In this document: piece after piece, positions 7,405 to 13,869 of the stretch | Layout: the number at the start of each line of letters is the position of its first letter | Numbering within the stretch: the stretch's first letter is position 1 | From: Candidatus Staskawiczbacteria bacterium RIFOXYD1_FULL_32_13 | GTDB lineage: Bacteria; Patescibacteriota; Minisyncoccia; Minisyncoccales; Staskawiczbacteraceae | Length of the DNA: 17,624 bases | Assembly: GCA_001820485.1 (NCBI GenBank) | Contig: MHPU01000004.1 | Span: 11,929-29,552 of the forward strand | Reading direction: 5' to 3' | Translations under genes and position numbers: made by a program | Notes under the pieces: model-generated | Database searches by the model: none | Seen by the model: only the letters and a program-made list of their open reading frames with translations | What the model was told of the DNA's origin: nothing

Positions 7405-7818
7405 GCAACTTATTCTAAGTCGATTTTTAATCAACTACCCATCAAGGTGGGCAGAAAAAAGTTTAATGAGTTTATCTCTCCTTGTTTGTCAGAGGGAACT
7501 CGTGGACCTGAAACTAAAATTTCAAAATACAAAATATTCAATTATATACTTTATGTTCTGCATACAGGCATTCAGTGGGACCAACTCAAACCTTACAAAA
7601 ATGAAGTTCATTGGTCAAATATTTATCGGTGGCACAACAAATGGTCAAAAGACGGTTCTTACGAAATGTTATTCAAATTTTCTGTGGAAGAATTGAATGA
7701 TTATGGAAAATTGGACTTGTCTATTCTTCATGGTGACGGTAGTAATACTTTGGCTAAAAAGGGGGCGAACAATTGGGATATTCGGGGCATAAACATCAAA
7801 AAGGAGAGAAAACCCTGA
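7402..7818 (+). CDS. IS5-like transposase, N-terminal frame (OrfA)
   Basis: 138 codons starting at GTG (7402; TAG lies four codons upstream in frame, so no earlier start exists) and ending at TGA 7816-7818. It holds the N-terminal domain typical of IS5-type transposases (HWSNIYRWHNKWSKDG, about residues 70-85) and the first catalytic Asp in LHGDGSNTLAKKG. The frame then runs into an aberrant tail because the conserved continuation is in the -1 frame. The run AAAAAGGGGG at 7756-7765 is the likely shift site: a Gly tRNA on GGG (7762-7764) can re-pair one base back on GGG. The joined product reads LAKKGGEQLGYSGHKHQKGE. It may be programmed frameshifting, known for some IS5 subgroups, or a decay mutation. 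Confidence 0.75.
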   Translation: MATYSKSIFNQLPIKVGRKKFNEFISPCLSEGTRGPETKISKYKIFNYILYVLHTGIQWDQLKPYKNEVHWSNIYRWHNKWSKDGSYEMLFKFSVEELNDYGKLDLSILHGDGSNTLAKKGANNWDIRGINIKKERKP

Positions 7819-8264
7819 CTATTTGCGACAATAAAGGAAATATTCTAGCTCCACTTGTGGTTTACCCTGTTAATCATCACGATAATATTTTGTTTGACGA
7901 ATCGTTCTGCAATCTTTTAGAAATGGCTGATGAATTGTGTTTAGATCTTTGTGGTAGTTATCTGACATTAGATAGCGGGTTTGATTGTCAAAGCAATAAA
8001 TATCAAATTGAATTTTCAGGATTGATTCCGGTAATAAAACCAAATATGAGAGGTTTAAAAAATCAAGACAAGATAAATTTAAAGTTAGATGAATTTGCCT
8101 TAGTTCAGGAAGTTTATCTGGAACGTTACAAAATCGAACGATGCTTTGCATGGGAAGACACTTACAGAAAATTAGTTATACGATACGAGAAGCTACAATC
8201 AACATTTATGGGGTTTAAATATTTAGCATATTCTATGATTAATTTCCGTTCATTTTTTAAATAA
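7758..8264 (+). CDS. IS5-like transposase, C-terminal DDE frame (OrfB)
   Basis: In the -1 frame relative to OrfA, open from just after TAA 7755-7757 to TAA 8262-8264. It carries YSGHKHQKGEK, the second catalytic Asp in TLDSGFD, and the third-acid region ERYKIERCFAWEDTYRKL with RYEKL, matching the DDE/Y-R-E region of IS5-type transposases. The fused protein would be about 287 residues, normal for the family, and nothing else is broken. An internal ATG (7773) exists, but a protein starting there would lack the first Asp. Expression therefore probably depends on the frameshift. Confidence 0.75.
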   Translation, partial: KGGEQLGYSGHKHQKGEKTLTICDNKGNILAPLVVYPVNHHDNILFDESFCNLLEMADELCLDLCGSYLTLDSGFDCQSNKYQIEFSGLIPVIKPNMRGLKNQDKINLKLDEFALVQEVYLERYKIERCFAWEDTYRKLVIRYEKLQSTFMGFKYLAYSMINFRSFFK

Positions 8265-8313
8265 CTTAATATGAGTTCTACATTATAATATTATAACAAA
8301 TCCAAAACAAAAA

Positions 8314-8332
8314 GCAATCCACTTAAGATTGC
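8314..8332. terminator. Bidirectional terminator between transposase and glutaredoxin
   Basis: Stem GCAATC/GATTGC with a CACTTAA loop, flanked by A-runs on the left and ATTTTT on the right. Read on the minus strand it ends GCTTTTTGTTTT just after the glutaredoxin stop, and on the plus strand it ends ATTTTT after the transposase. Confidence 0.7.
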
Positions 8333-8346
8333 ATTTTTGCTGTTAT

Positions 8347-8574
8347 TTATATTTTTAACAATTCGTCGATTTTTTGCTTATCAAATCCTACAATAACATT
8401 ATTATCTATCTCTACCACTGGCACACCCATTTGACCTGAAACTTTTACCATATATTCCAATGCTTTTTCATCAATTGAAACATCAATATCAGAAAATTCA
8501 ATGTTTTTGCTAGTTAAATAAGATTTTAAAGTTTTGCAATATACACAACTCGGCGTTGAATAAATTTTAATCAT
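8347..8574 (-). CDS. Glutaredoxin/NrdH-like redoxin (YruB type)
   Basis: A 75-residue thioredoxin-fold protein with MIKIYSTPSCVYC (redox pair Cys10 and Cys13), a cis-Pro loop GQMGVPVVEID and the C-terminal VGFD motif. These are typical of short glutaredoxin/NrdH-like proteins of the YruB group. They shuttle electrons to disulfides in the cytosol, and their reductant can be thioredoxin reductase (encoded at 12759-13703 here) or glutathione. It follows the thioredoxin-fold membrane protein gene by 28 bp on the same strand, so the two are probably an operon ended by the hairpin at 8314-8332. Confidence 0.92.
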   Translation of the reverse strand: MIKIYSTPSCVYCKTLKSYLTSKNIEFSDIDVSIDEKALEYMVKVSGQMGVPVVEIDNNVIVGFDKQKIDELLKI

Positions 8575-8602
8575 ATAAATATGTTATTTTGTTAAATATA
8601 TA

Positions 8603-9640
8603 CTAATTCGCTGGCTCGCATCCTGCTTGAGTATTAGCAGAAGCAGCTGCTGCTGTTGAAGCATATGTTTCAGAGAAACTTGAAGCAGCTGAAGCTGTAT
8701 TTAATTTTGTAGCACAAATAGATGGTTGATTATTAAAGCCTGCACAAATCATATTTTTTAAAGCCTCTGAGTTTCTTCCACCAAAATCAAATTCTGAAGC
8801 TTGTCCATCTTGTAATATTAATGTTGGAGAACCTGTAACATTATATTTATTTTGCATATCAAAATCCTTTTGAGCATAAGCTAATCCTTTGCTAGCATCT
8901 GTCATGCAAGAATTTAATGTTGACGTATTAACACCAGCTGATGTTAAACATCCATCAACATCTCCTTTTTTAATATGACAAGAAATATAATTCCAATATT
9001 TACTATTTTGTTCATCTCTTATACAAATTTGTCTTAAATTTTCTTGAGCTTCTGCATCACCATGCATAGCTGTAATTTTTCCATTAGCAACAGAGCCCAT
9101 ATATCTTACTACTATATTTGGGGTTAAAGCTGGGGCATTTTTTACAACATCAGCTAAAACTCTTTGCATTTGCAATCCAAATGGACATTTACTAACCACA
9201 AAAGCATCTAAAACAGGCTTATCAACCTTTTGTATATCTGCTGCTGTTTTCTTTGGAGTAGCTTCTGTGTTATCTGCTGGTTGATTTGCTGTTTCAGCCT
9301 CCACTAAATTAAAGGCTTGAGGAAATAATAATTTTCCATCTTTTGTTGCATAAGAATCAAATTCATTAGCTCCTACTTTTAATTTTATTTTGACTAATCC
9401 ACTTTCTTCTGAAACATCAGAAAATGTAGCAGTTGACTGACCTTTTAAAACAACATTATTTAAATATTCAATAGATTTCTTTGCTATCTCTTCTTTTGAC
9501 AAAGTTTTCCCCATTTTAAAATCAAAAATCTCAGCAAAACTATCTCCCCCAAAAACTAAAAAACCTCCTATTGCAATCACAACCACTGCAACCGCAATCA
9601 AAATAAAATTTTGATCAATTTTTATTTTTCCTAACTTCAT
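8603..9640 (-). CDS. Membrane-anchored thioredoxin-fold (DsbA/GILT-like) protein
   Basis: 345 residues: one N-terminal membrane anchor (about 11-31), a small domain (about 45-110), a Pro/Thr/Lys linker (115-138), then a thioredoxin-fold domain (about 139-315) and a low-complexity Ala/Ser tail ending GCEPAN. The active-site segment is VVSKCPFGLQMQ with a single Cys152 in CPFG rather than CxxC. The cis-Pro loop is VTGSPTLIL (Pro282). Further cysteines are at 206, 221, 231 and 245 in a CIRDEQ...YWNYISC...GCL...LNSC pattern, seen in extracytoplasmic thiol proteins that work with VKOR-like oxidases. A role in disulfide formation or reduction outside the membrane is inferred. The 5' leader contains two 7-bp tandem arrays and lacks a Shine-Dalgarno sequence. 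Confidence 0.82.
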   Translation of the reverse strand: MKLGKIKIDQNFILIAVAVVVIAIGGFLVFGGDSFAEIFDFKMGKTLSKEEIAKKSIEYLNNVVLKGQSTATFSDVSEESGLVKIKLKVGANEFDSYATKDGKLLFPQAFNLVEAETANQPADNTEATPKKTAADIQKVDKPVLDAFVVSKCPFGLQMQRVLADVVKNAPALTPNIVVRYMGSVANGKITAMHGDAEAQENLRQICIRDEQNSKYWNYISCHIKKGDVDGCLTSAGVNTSTLNSCMTDASKGLAYAQKDFDMQNKYNVTGSPTLILQDGQASEFDFGGRNSEALKNMICAGFNNQPSICATKLNTASAASSFSETYASTAAAASANTQAGCEPAN

Positions 9641-9642
9641 CT

Positions 9643-9713
9643 TTTGAAATTTGAAATTTGAAATTTGAAATTTGAAATCAATTGATTAAAAATTAAAAAT
9701 TAAAAATTAAAAA
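9643..9713. repeat. Two adjacent heptamer tandem arrays in the leader of the thioredoxin-fold gene
   Basis: TTTGAAA is repeated five times at 9643-9677, followed after a short CAATTGA-containing spacer by TTAAAAA four times at 9686-9713. Both periods are exactly 7 bp. They lie between the promoter and the ATG (9640), so are transcribed as leader. Confidence 0.85.
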
Positions 9714-9727
9714 TTAATTATACTCTT

Positions 9728-9755
9728 ATTATACTTTAATTTAATTTTAATGCAA
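9728..9755 (-). promoter_or_regulatory. Promoter of the thioredoxin-fold/glutaredoxin genes
   Basis: On the minus strand TTGCAT (9755-9750) is followed by 16 bp and TATAAT (9733-9728). The -35 overlaps the end of gpmA. A second TATAAT lies at 9722-9717 without a suitably spaced -35. Confidence 0.6.
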
Positions 9756-10436
9756 CCCTTCAAAATGCTTTTTGCTTCTTAAATCAAAATTACCATCAAA
9801 ATCGTATTCCAATATTCCTGCAAATGGGAATTCAACCTTATCTATTTTTTCATCAGGAATTTTTTCAATATATTTTGCAATTGCCCGTAAGCTATTATGA
9901 CTTGCTACAACTAAAATAGTTTTATCTAATCTTAAATCTTTTTCAATATATTTTTTAAAAAAAGGAATCGTCCTATTATAGACGCTTTTTTCTGATTCTC
10001 CACCAGGAGGAGCCATATTATAACTTCTACGCCAAAGCTCTACTTTTTCTTTTCCATATTTTAGAATTGTATCTACTTTATTTAATCCTTGGAGCTGTCC
10101 ATAATATCTTTCATTTAAATTTTCCGTAACATAGCAAGGAATATCATTTTGTGAAATATCTGTGTAATTTCCCCATTTTTGCATTTTACCCGCGTCTAAA
10201 TGAATGAAAAATGGATATTTTATATCAATAGCTTCAAAAATCCTAGCTACTGTATCTTGATTACGAAAAAGCGAAGATGTATAAACAGCATCAATTTTAT
10301 TTATAAAAACTTGATTTGCCAAATCAATAGCTTTACTTGATTCTTTTTTAGCAATTGGCCCATCAGTCCAACCAGCAAACCTATTATCTTCATTCCATTG
10401 TGATTTTAAATGTCTAAGTAATATAAGTTTTGCCAT
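9747..10436 (-). CDS. gpmA: 2,3-bisphosphoglycerate-dependent phosphoglycerate mutase
   Basis: 229 residues of the histidine phosphatase superfamily, interconverting 3- and 2-phosphoglycerate in glycolysis. LLRHLKSQWN contains the phospho-accepting His9, with RFAGWTDGP following as in GpmA. LNERYYGQLQGLNK (107-120), WRRSYNMAPPGGES (135-148) and VVASHNSLRAIAKYI with the second His180 complete the active site. Differences from the standard: RHG is RHL, the usual AHGNSLR is ASHNSLR, and a segment around 83-102 (KMQKWGNYTDISQND) is longer than in E. coli-type enzymes. The gene lies 68 bp downstream of enolase, the next enzyme in the pathway, but has its own promoter. Confidence 0.92.
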   Translation of the reverse strand: MAKLILLRHLKSQWNEDNRFAGWTDGPIAKKESSKAIDLANQVFINKIDAVYTSSLFRNQDTVARIFEAIDIKYPFFIHLDAGKMQKWGNYTDISQNDIPCYVTENLNERYYGQLQGLNKVDTILKYGKEKVELWRRSYNMAPPGGESEKSVYNRTIPFFKKYIEKDLRLDKTILVVASHNSLRAIAKYIEKIPDEKIDKVEFPFAGILEYDFDGNFDLRSKKHFEGLH

Positions 10437-10465
10437 AAATTAAATTTTAATGCTTACTTTATCTA

Positions 10466-10493
10466 ATTATACTATAATAATTTTTTATTACAA
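10466..10493 (-). promoter_or_regulatory. Promoter of gpmA
   Basis: Minus strand TTGTAA (10493-10488), 16-bp spacer, TATAAT (10471-10466), about 30 bp before the gpmA ATG. It sits in the 68-bp eno-gpmA gap and uses the same 16-bp spacing as the other promoters called here at 3841 and 9728. Confidence 0.6.
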
Positions 10494-10504
10494 ATATTTA
10501 ATTT

Positions 10505-11821
10505 TTAAATAATTTTTCTAAAATTACTGCCTGCAACTGTGCAATTACCTAATAGTTCATCCTCTATTTCCATAAGTCTATTATATTTTTCTACACGCTC
10601 GCCTCGACTTGGGCCCACTTTTACAAATCCTGCATTTACAGCAACAGCCAAATCAATCATTGTAGTATCATTAGTTTCTCCTCCTCCCCTATGACTAATA
10701 ATTGTCATAATTCCATTTTTCCTTGCAAGCATGCAACATTCAACTGTTTCAGATAAAGTTCCTATTTGATTTAATTTAATCAAAATTGCATTTATTGCTT
10801 TTTCTTCAATTACTTTTTGTAAAAGTTTTGGGTTTGTTACAGTTAAATCATCGCCCACTACAGAAACTTTATCTCCAATTTTTTCTAATAACTTTGGCCA
10901 ATTTCCCCAATCTGTTTCAGCCAAAGCATCTTCTAAAGTAATTATAGGATATTTTTCTATCCAATTTTCAAAATACTCAATCATTTCTTCTGAATTTAAA
11001 TTCTTTCCATCTTTAGCTAACTCATATTTTCCATTTTCAAATATTTCAGATACTGCAGGGTCTAAACTTATTCCTACATCTTTTCCAAATTCATAGCCAG
11101 ATTTTTCTACAGCTTCTTTGATTAACTCAAGTGGAGTTTCATTTGTAGGCAAACCATTTGGCGCGAAAGCTCCTTCGTTCCCTACATTACTATTATATCC
11201 CTTATCTTTTAAAACTTTTTTTAATGTAAAATAAATTTCAATTCCTTTTCTTACATTTTCTTTTACAGAATCATTCCCAATCATAGAAATCATATATTCT
11301 TGCAAGTCTGTAGACTGATCTGCATGAGCTCCACCTTCAATTACCACCATCATTGGATTTGGCAAAACATAATTTTTGCCTTGTAATAAACCATATTTTT
11401 CCAAATTAAAAGCTTTTCTTATATAATTATACATTGGCAATTTTTGGTCATTAGCACTAGCACGAGCTACAGCCAAACTCACCCCCAAAATTGCATTTGC
11501 TCCCAAATTTGTTTTTCTTTCTGTGCCATCAAGCTCAATTATTTTTTGGTCAATTTCTTTTTGATTTTCTCCTTCCATGCCAACTAAAACAGGAGCAATA
11601 ATTTTATTAACATTTTCTACTGCTTTAAGCATACCTTTGCCCATAAATCTTGATTTATCACCATCTAAAAGCACAAATGCCTCCCTAATTCCTGCCGAAG
11701 CTCCATAAGGCACAGATGCTATCCCAACAGTCCCAGATTCTAAAATACATTTTACCTCTACTGAAGGCGTAGACCCAGAACTCAAAATTTCCCTTGCAAT
11801 AATTTGTTTAATTTTCGCCAT
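10505..11821 (-). CDS. eno: Enolase, divergent
   Basis: 438 residues catalysing 2-phosphoglycerate to phosphoenolpyruvate. Visible landmarks: AREIL near the N-terminus, VPYGASAG (38-44), GGAHADQSTDLQEYM with His166, NVGNEGAFAPN with Glu216, metal ligands Asp254 (SLDP), Glu297 (LEDAL) and Asp324 (VGDDL), Lys349 in ILIKLNQIGT, and SHRGGGETNDTT (376-387). Several normally fixed positions differ: the DSRGNPT loop reads SSGSTPS, SGASTG reads YGASAG, GDEGG reads GNEGA, and SHRSGET has an extra residue (SHRGGGET). Metal ligands and the catalytic Glu/Lys remain, so activity is plausible. It may be a lineage-specific variant. No confident promoter was found. Confidence 0.92.
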   Translation of the reverse strand: MAKIKQIIAREILSSGSTPSVEVKCILESGTVGIASVPYGASAGIREAFVLLDGDKSRFMGKGMLKAVENVNKIIAPVLVGMEGENQKEIDQKIIELDGTERKTNLGANAILGVSLAVARASANDQKLPMYNYIRKAFNLEKYGLLQGKNYVLPNPMMVVIEGGAHADQSTDLQEYMISMIGNDSVKENVRKGIEIYFTLKKVLKDKGYNSNVGNEGAFAPNGLPTNETPLELIKEAVEKSGYEFGKDVGISLDPAVSEIFENGKYELAKDGKNLNSEEMIEYFENWIEKYPIITLEDALAETDWGNWPKLLEKIGDKVSVVGDDLTVTNPKLLQKVIEEKAINAILIKLNQIGTLSETVECCMLARKNGIMTIISHRGGGETNDTTMIDLAVAVNAGFVKVGPSRGERVEKYNRLMEIEDELLGNCTVAGSNFRKII

Positions 11822-11880
11822 ATATTTATTATTAAAGATAACTTATTTAATTACTTTATTTAAATTTAAATATTTTTATT

Positions 11881-11899
11881 TTAACATATGTTAGGATGA
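11881..11899. repeat. Inverted repeat flanking the HTH gene, 3' copy
   Basis: TTAACATATGTTAGGATGA abuts the HTH stop codon (11900-11902). Its inverted partner at 12116-12134 matches at 18 of 19 positions. It contains the perfect palindrome TAACATATGTTA. Confidence 0.7.
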
Positions 11900-12091
11900 C
11901 TATTTCCGTAACATGGATTTTATTTTTGCTATATCTATATCTTTTTTGAAAATTATAAAATTCCTACCGAATTTTTGACCTTTTATTGAGCCATTGTGAA
12001 GCCTATAAAATAATGAAACTCTGCTTATCCCCAATTCTCTGGCAAGTTCTGGTGCAGTATAGAAATCTTTTTTTATAATATTATTCATCAT
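11900..12091 (-). CDS. Small helix-turn-helix DNA-binding protein (excisionase/MerR-like)
   Basis: A 63-residue protein dominated by one HTH: FYTAPELARELGISRVSLFY (about 10-29), then RLHNGSIKGQKFGRNFIIFKKDI, the pattern of the MerR/excisionase-like HTH_17 group (helix-turn-helix followed by a short wing). Such proteins serve as transcriptional regulators or recombination directionality factors. The gene is bracketed by 19-bp inverted repeats (11881-11899 and 12116-12134), and the upstream copy is part of a 22-bp dyad, so autoregulation is a reasonable inference. An AAGGAGGG sequence lies about 17 nt before the ATG, unusually far for a ribosome binding site. No integrase gene is nearby. Confidence 0.75.
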   Translation of the reverse strand: MMNNIIKKDFYTAPELARELGISRVSLFYRLHNGSIKGQKFGRNFIIFKKDIDIAKIKSMLRK

Positions 12092-12115
12092 TTTATCTTT
12101 TTTTATTACCCTCCT

Positions 12116-12139
12116 TCATCCTAACATAGGTTAAGATGA
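12116..12139. promoter_or_regulatory. Operator-like dyad upstream of the HTH gene
   Basis: CATCCTAACATAGGTTAAGATG (12118-12139) is a dyad with arms CATCnTAAC and GTTAnGATG separated by ATAG. It sits 27 bp before the HTH start codon, and 12116-12134 is the inverted partner of 11881-11899. Suits a homodimeric regulator; the regulator itself is not proven. Confidence 0.55.
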
Positions 12140-12176
12140 ATTGCTAATATTTTTTCAACTACTATTTATATTATAA

Positions 12177-12743
12177 TTATTTGCTATATGCTGATTTTAA
12201 GCGGTCGGAATCAAGTTCATACATTCCTACGGCTCTATATGCAACAAATGCTGGTAATTTTACAAAATTTTGACTACATAATTTTATCTTACCTAATACG
12301 CCTTGTAATTCATTTGGTAATTCTTTAGGATTTTTTTGCCAAATTTGTAGTTGCTCCAGAAAATCAACAATAAGCTTTTTCATTTCAACAATTATTTCTT
12401 TTCCAGTATTTTCATCTTGATCTTGAGTATCAATTTTTTGATACTCTTTATTTATTTCTTCCCATTCTTCAACTGCACCAAAAATACGATTTTCCAAATC
12501 ACTCTTTCCTACAATATCAATTGCTTTTTCAACTGTAAAAATTGCATTCCCAATAGGCATATCATTTCTTTTCATTATTTCAAAATATTTTCTTTGTTCC
12601 TCTAAGTTAATTCCTTTTAAAGCTAATTCGTGCTTACCTCTTTCCAAAGGCGAAGCTGTATCATCATTAACCATTTCATCTTCATCACTCCATGGCTTTG
12701 CAACAATTTCTACATCATCACTCCTTAAGTTTTCGTGCTTCAT
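12177..12743 (-). CDS. Hypothetical acidic helical protein (188 aa)
   Basis: Not recognised. It is a soluble, charged, mostly helical protein with an acidic N-terminal stretch (PWSDEDEMVNDDTASPLERG), a central Glu/Lys-rich region that could form a coiled coil (about 85-140), and a less charged C-terminus (LPAFVAYRAVGMYELDSDRLK). There is no signal peptide, membrane segment or metal motif. It starts 15 bp after the trxB stop on the same strand without a Shine-Dalgarno sequence, so it is probably co-transcribed with trxB. That linkage is the only clue to its role. Base composition and AGA/TTA-type codon use match its neighbours, so it looks native. Confidence 0.7.
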   Translation of the reverse strand: MKHENLRSDDVEIVAKPWSDEDEMVNDDTASPLERGKHELALKGINLEEQRKYFEIMKRNDMPIGNAIFTVEKAIDIVGKSDLENRIFGAVEEWEEINKEYQKIDTQDQDENTGKEIIVEMKKLIVDFLEQLQIWQKNPKELPNELQGVLGKIKLCSQNFVKLPAFVAYRAVGMYELDSDRLKSAYSK

Positions 12744-12758
12744 TTAATTGAATTTAAT

Positions 12759-13703
12759 TTATAACAATTTATTAATTCTTAAATAATCATATACAGCCAA
12801 AACTGCTTTGCAACCTTCGCCAGCTGCTGTAACAATTTGTTTGTATTTGCCAACATTCACATCCCCTGCTGCAAAAAGCCCTGGGGTTTTGGTGGCAAAT
12901 GTTTCAAAATCAACTTTTATTTCATCTCTTTCGTTAAAATCAACCAATCCACTTACAAAAGAAGTAGATGGCTGACTTCCAATTTCAATAAATATTCCAT
13001 CAACTTTAAGATTTTTTATTTCTTTTGAAATTTGATCTTCATAAAATAATTCTTTCACAAAAACTTCTCCTTTAATTTCTTTTACACTAGCACTTGTAAT
13101 AATTTCTATTTTATCAGATTTCTTTACATCTTCTTGGTTTTGTAAATCAGCTTTTACGCTAGATCCAAACTCCAGTATATACACTTTACTTGCATACCTT
13201 GCCATAAACAAACCAGCTTCAAATCCTGCATTACCACCACCAACAATAGCAACTACTTTATTTTTGAATAAAGGCCCATCACAAGTAACACAATAACCCA
13301 CACCCTTACCAATAAATTCCTTCTCTCCTTTAGCTTCCAAAGGCCTTGGATCTGCTCCTGTAGAAATTATTACAGATTTTGATTCAATTGTTTCATTTTC
13401 AGTTGTTGTGACAATAAAATTTTTCTTGCCCTGAGCGGAGTCGAAGGGTTCAACCTTCAAAATTTCAGCAGTTTTTATTTCAACATCTTGTTGACATTTT
13501 AAATGCTCAACAAACTTTTCCATTAATTCAATACCTGTAATACTTGGAAATCCTGGAAAATTACAAATTTCTGTGGCTTTTTTTGCCATTTGCCCGCCAA
13601 ATTCCTTGGTAACAAGCAAAGTTTTAATTCTTTGCCTGCCAGCATAAATACCAGCAGTAATCCCACCAGGCCCTCCACCAATAATTATTAAATCGTATAT
13701 CAT
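12759..13703 (-). CDS. trxB: Thioredoxin reductase (NAD(P)H-FAD disulfide reductase)
   Basis: 314 residues, normal for the low-molecular-weight class. The FAD-binding site GGGPGGITAGIYAGR is at 9-23, the redox pair CVTC (Cys138, Cys141) is followed by DGP, the NAD(P)-binding GGGNAG is at about 155-160, and the C-terminal FAD motif FAAGDV is in FATKTPGLFAAGDVNVGKY. It transfers electrons from NAD(P)H to thioredoxin-like proteins in the cytosol; the redoxin at 8347 is one candidate partner. Residues 86-92 (PFDSAQG) are encoded by a short palindromic DNA element inserted in frame in a loop of the FAD domain. A TATAAT box (13731-13726) lies upstream but its -35 is weak. Confidence 0.95.
   Translation of the reverse strand: MIYDLIIIGGGPGGITAGIYAGRQRIKTLLVTKEFGGQMAKKATEICNFPGFPSITGIELMEKFVEHLKCQQDVEIKTAEILKVEPFDSAQGKKNFIVTTTENETIESKSVIISTGADPRPLEAKGEKEFIGKGVGYCVTCDGPLFKNKVVAIVGGGNAGFEAGLFMARYASKVYILEFGSSVKADLQNQEDVKKSDKIEIITSASVKEIKGEVFVKELFYEDQISKEIKNLKVDGIFIEIGSQPSTSFVSGLVDFNERDEIKVDFETFATKTPGLFAAGDVNVGKYKQIVTAAGEGCKAVLAVYDYLRINKLL
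13429..13448 (-). repeat. Short palindromic element inside trxB
   Basis: CCCTGAGCGGAGTCGAAGGG, a hairpin-forming sequence sharing CCCTGAG...TCGAAGGG with the elements in gap (4759-4777) and, less exactly, the zinc-ribbon gene (7057-7074). It is translated in frame as PFDSAQG. Confidence 0.7.
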
Positions 13704-13754
13704 AATTTTTTATTTTAAAATTTGAATTATATTTTTATTTTACCAAACAAAAAA

Positions 13755-13770
13755 AACTATCGCAATAGTT
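13755..13770 (-). terminator. Hairpin terminator on minus strand, left edge of the islet
   Basis: Perfect stem AACTAT/ATAGTT with a CGCA loop. On the minus strand it is followed by a run of T (13754-13748). It would stop read-through from the islet into trxB. Its right arm overlaps the -35 of the plus-strand promoter. Confidence 0.6.
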
Positions 13771-13797
13771 GACATTAAAAAAAATTTATGCAAAGAT
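13769..13797 (+). promoter_or_regulatory. Possible promoter of the small membrane protein gene
   Basis: TTGACA at 13769-13774, 17-bp A/T spacer, then a poor -10 (AAAGAT at 13792-13797; GATTAT lies 3 bp further on). The predicted leader contains small GC-rich hairpins (e.g. CTTCGCGAAG). Confidence 0.4.
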
Positions 13798-13869
13798 TAT
13801 TTTAGAAATATCTGTACCTTCGCGAAGTTTTTCGCACCGCACCGACGGTTTCGGTTAAGGGGAAATATA

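Larger units (their letters stand above)
7269..8272 (+). mobile_element. IS5-family-like insertion sequence, ends uncertain
   Basis: A two-frame DDE transposase (7402-8264) marks an insertion sequence. Short 10-bp inverted ends ATATTAAGTT at 7269-7278 and (inverted) 8263-8272 are the only left/right match I could find, so the boundaries are tentative. No clear target duplication was seen. A stronger inverted repeat (7282/7404) lies wholly on the left side. Confidence 0.5.

Noticed and set aside
7870..8151. 93-codon minus-strand frame inside the transposase
   Set aside because: Antisense to the conserved DDE domain; no independent support.
7402..8264. Calling the transposase a plain pseudogene
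   Set aside because: Only one frame change separates otherwise intact domains, at a plausible slippage run, and IS5 subgroups are known to use frameshifting.
11881..12139. Integrative-element attachment sites (attL/attR) around the HTH gene
   Set aside because: The repeats are inverted rather than direct and no integrase or tRNA gene is nearby.
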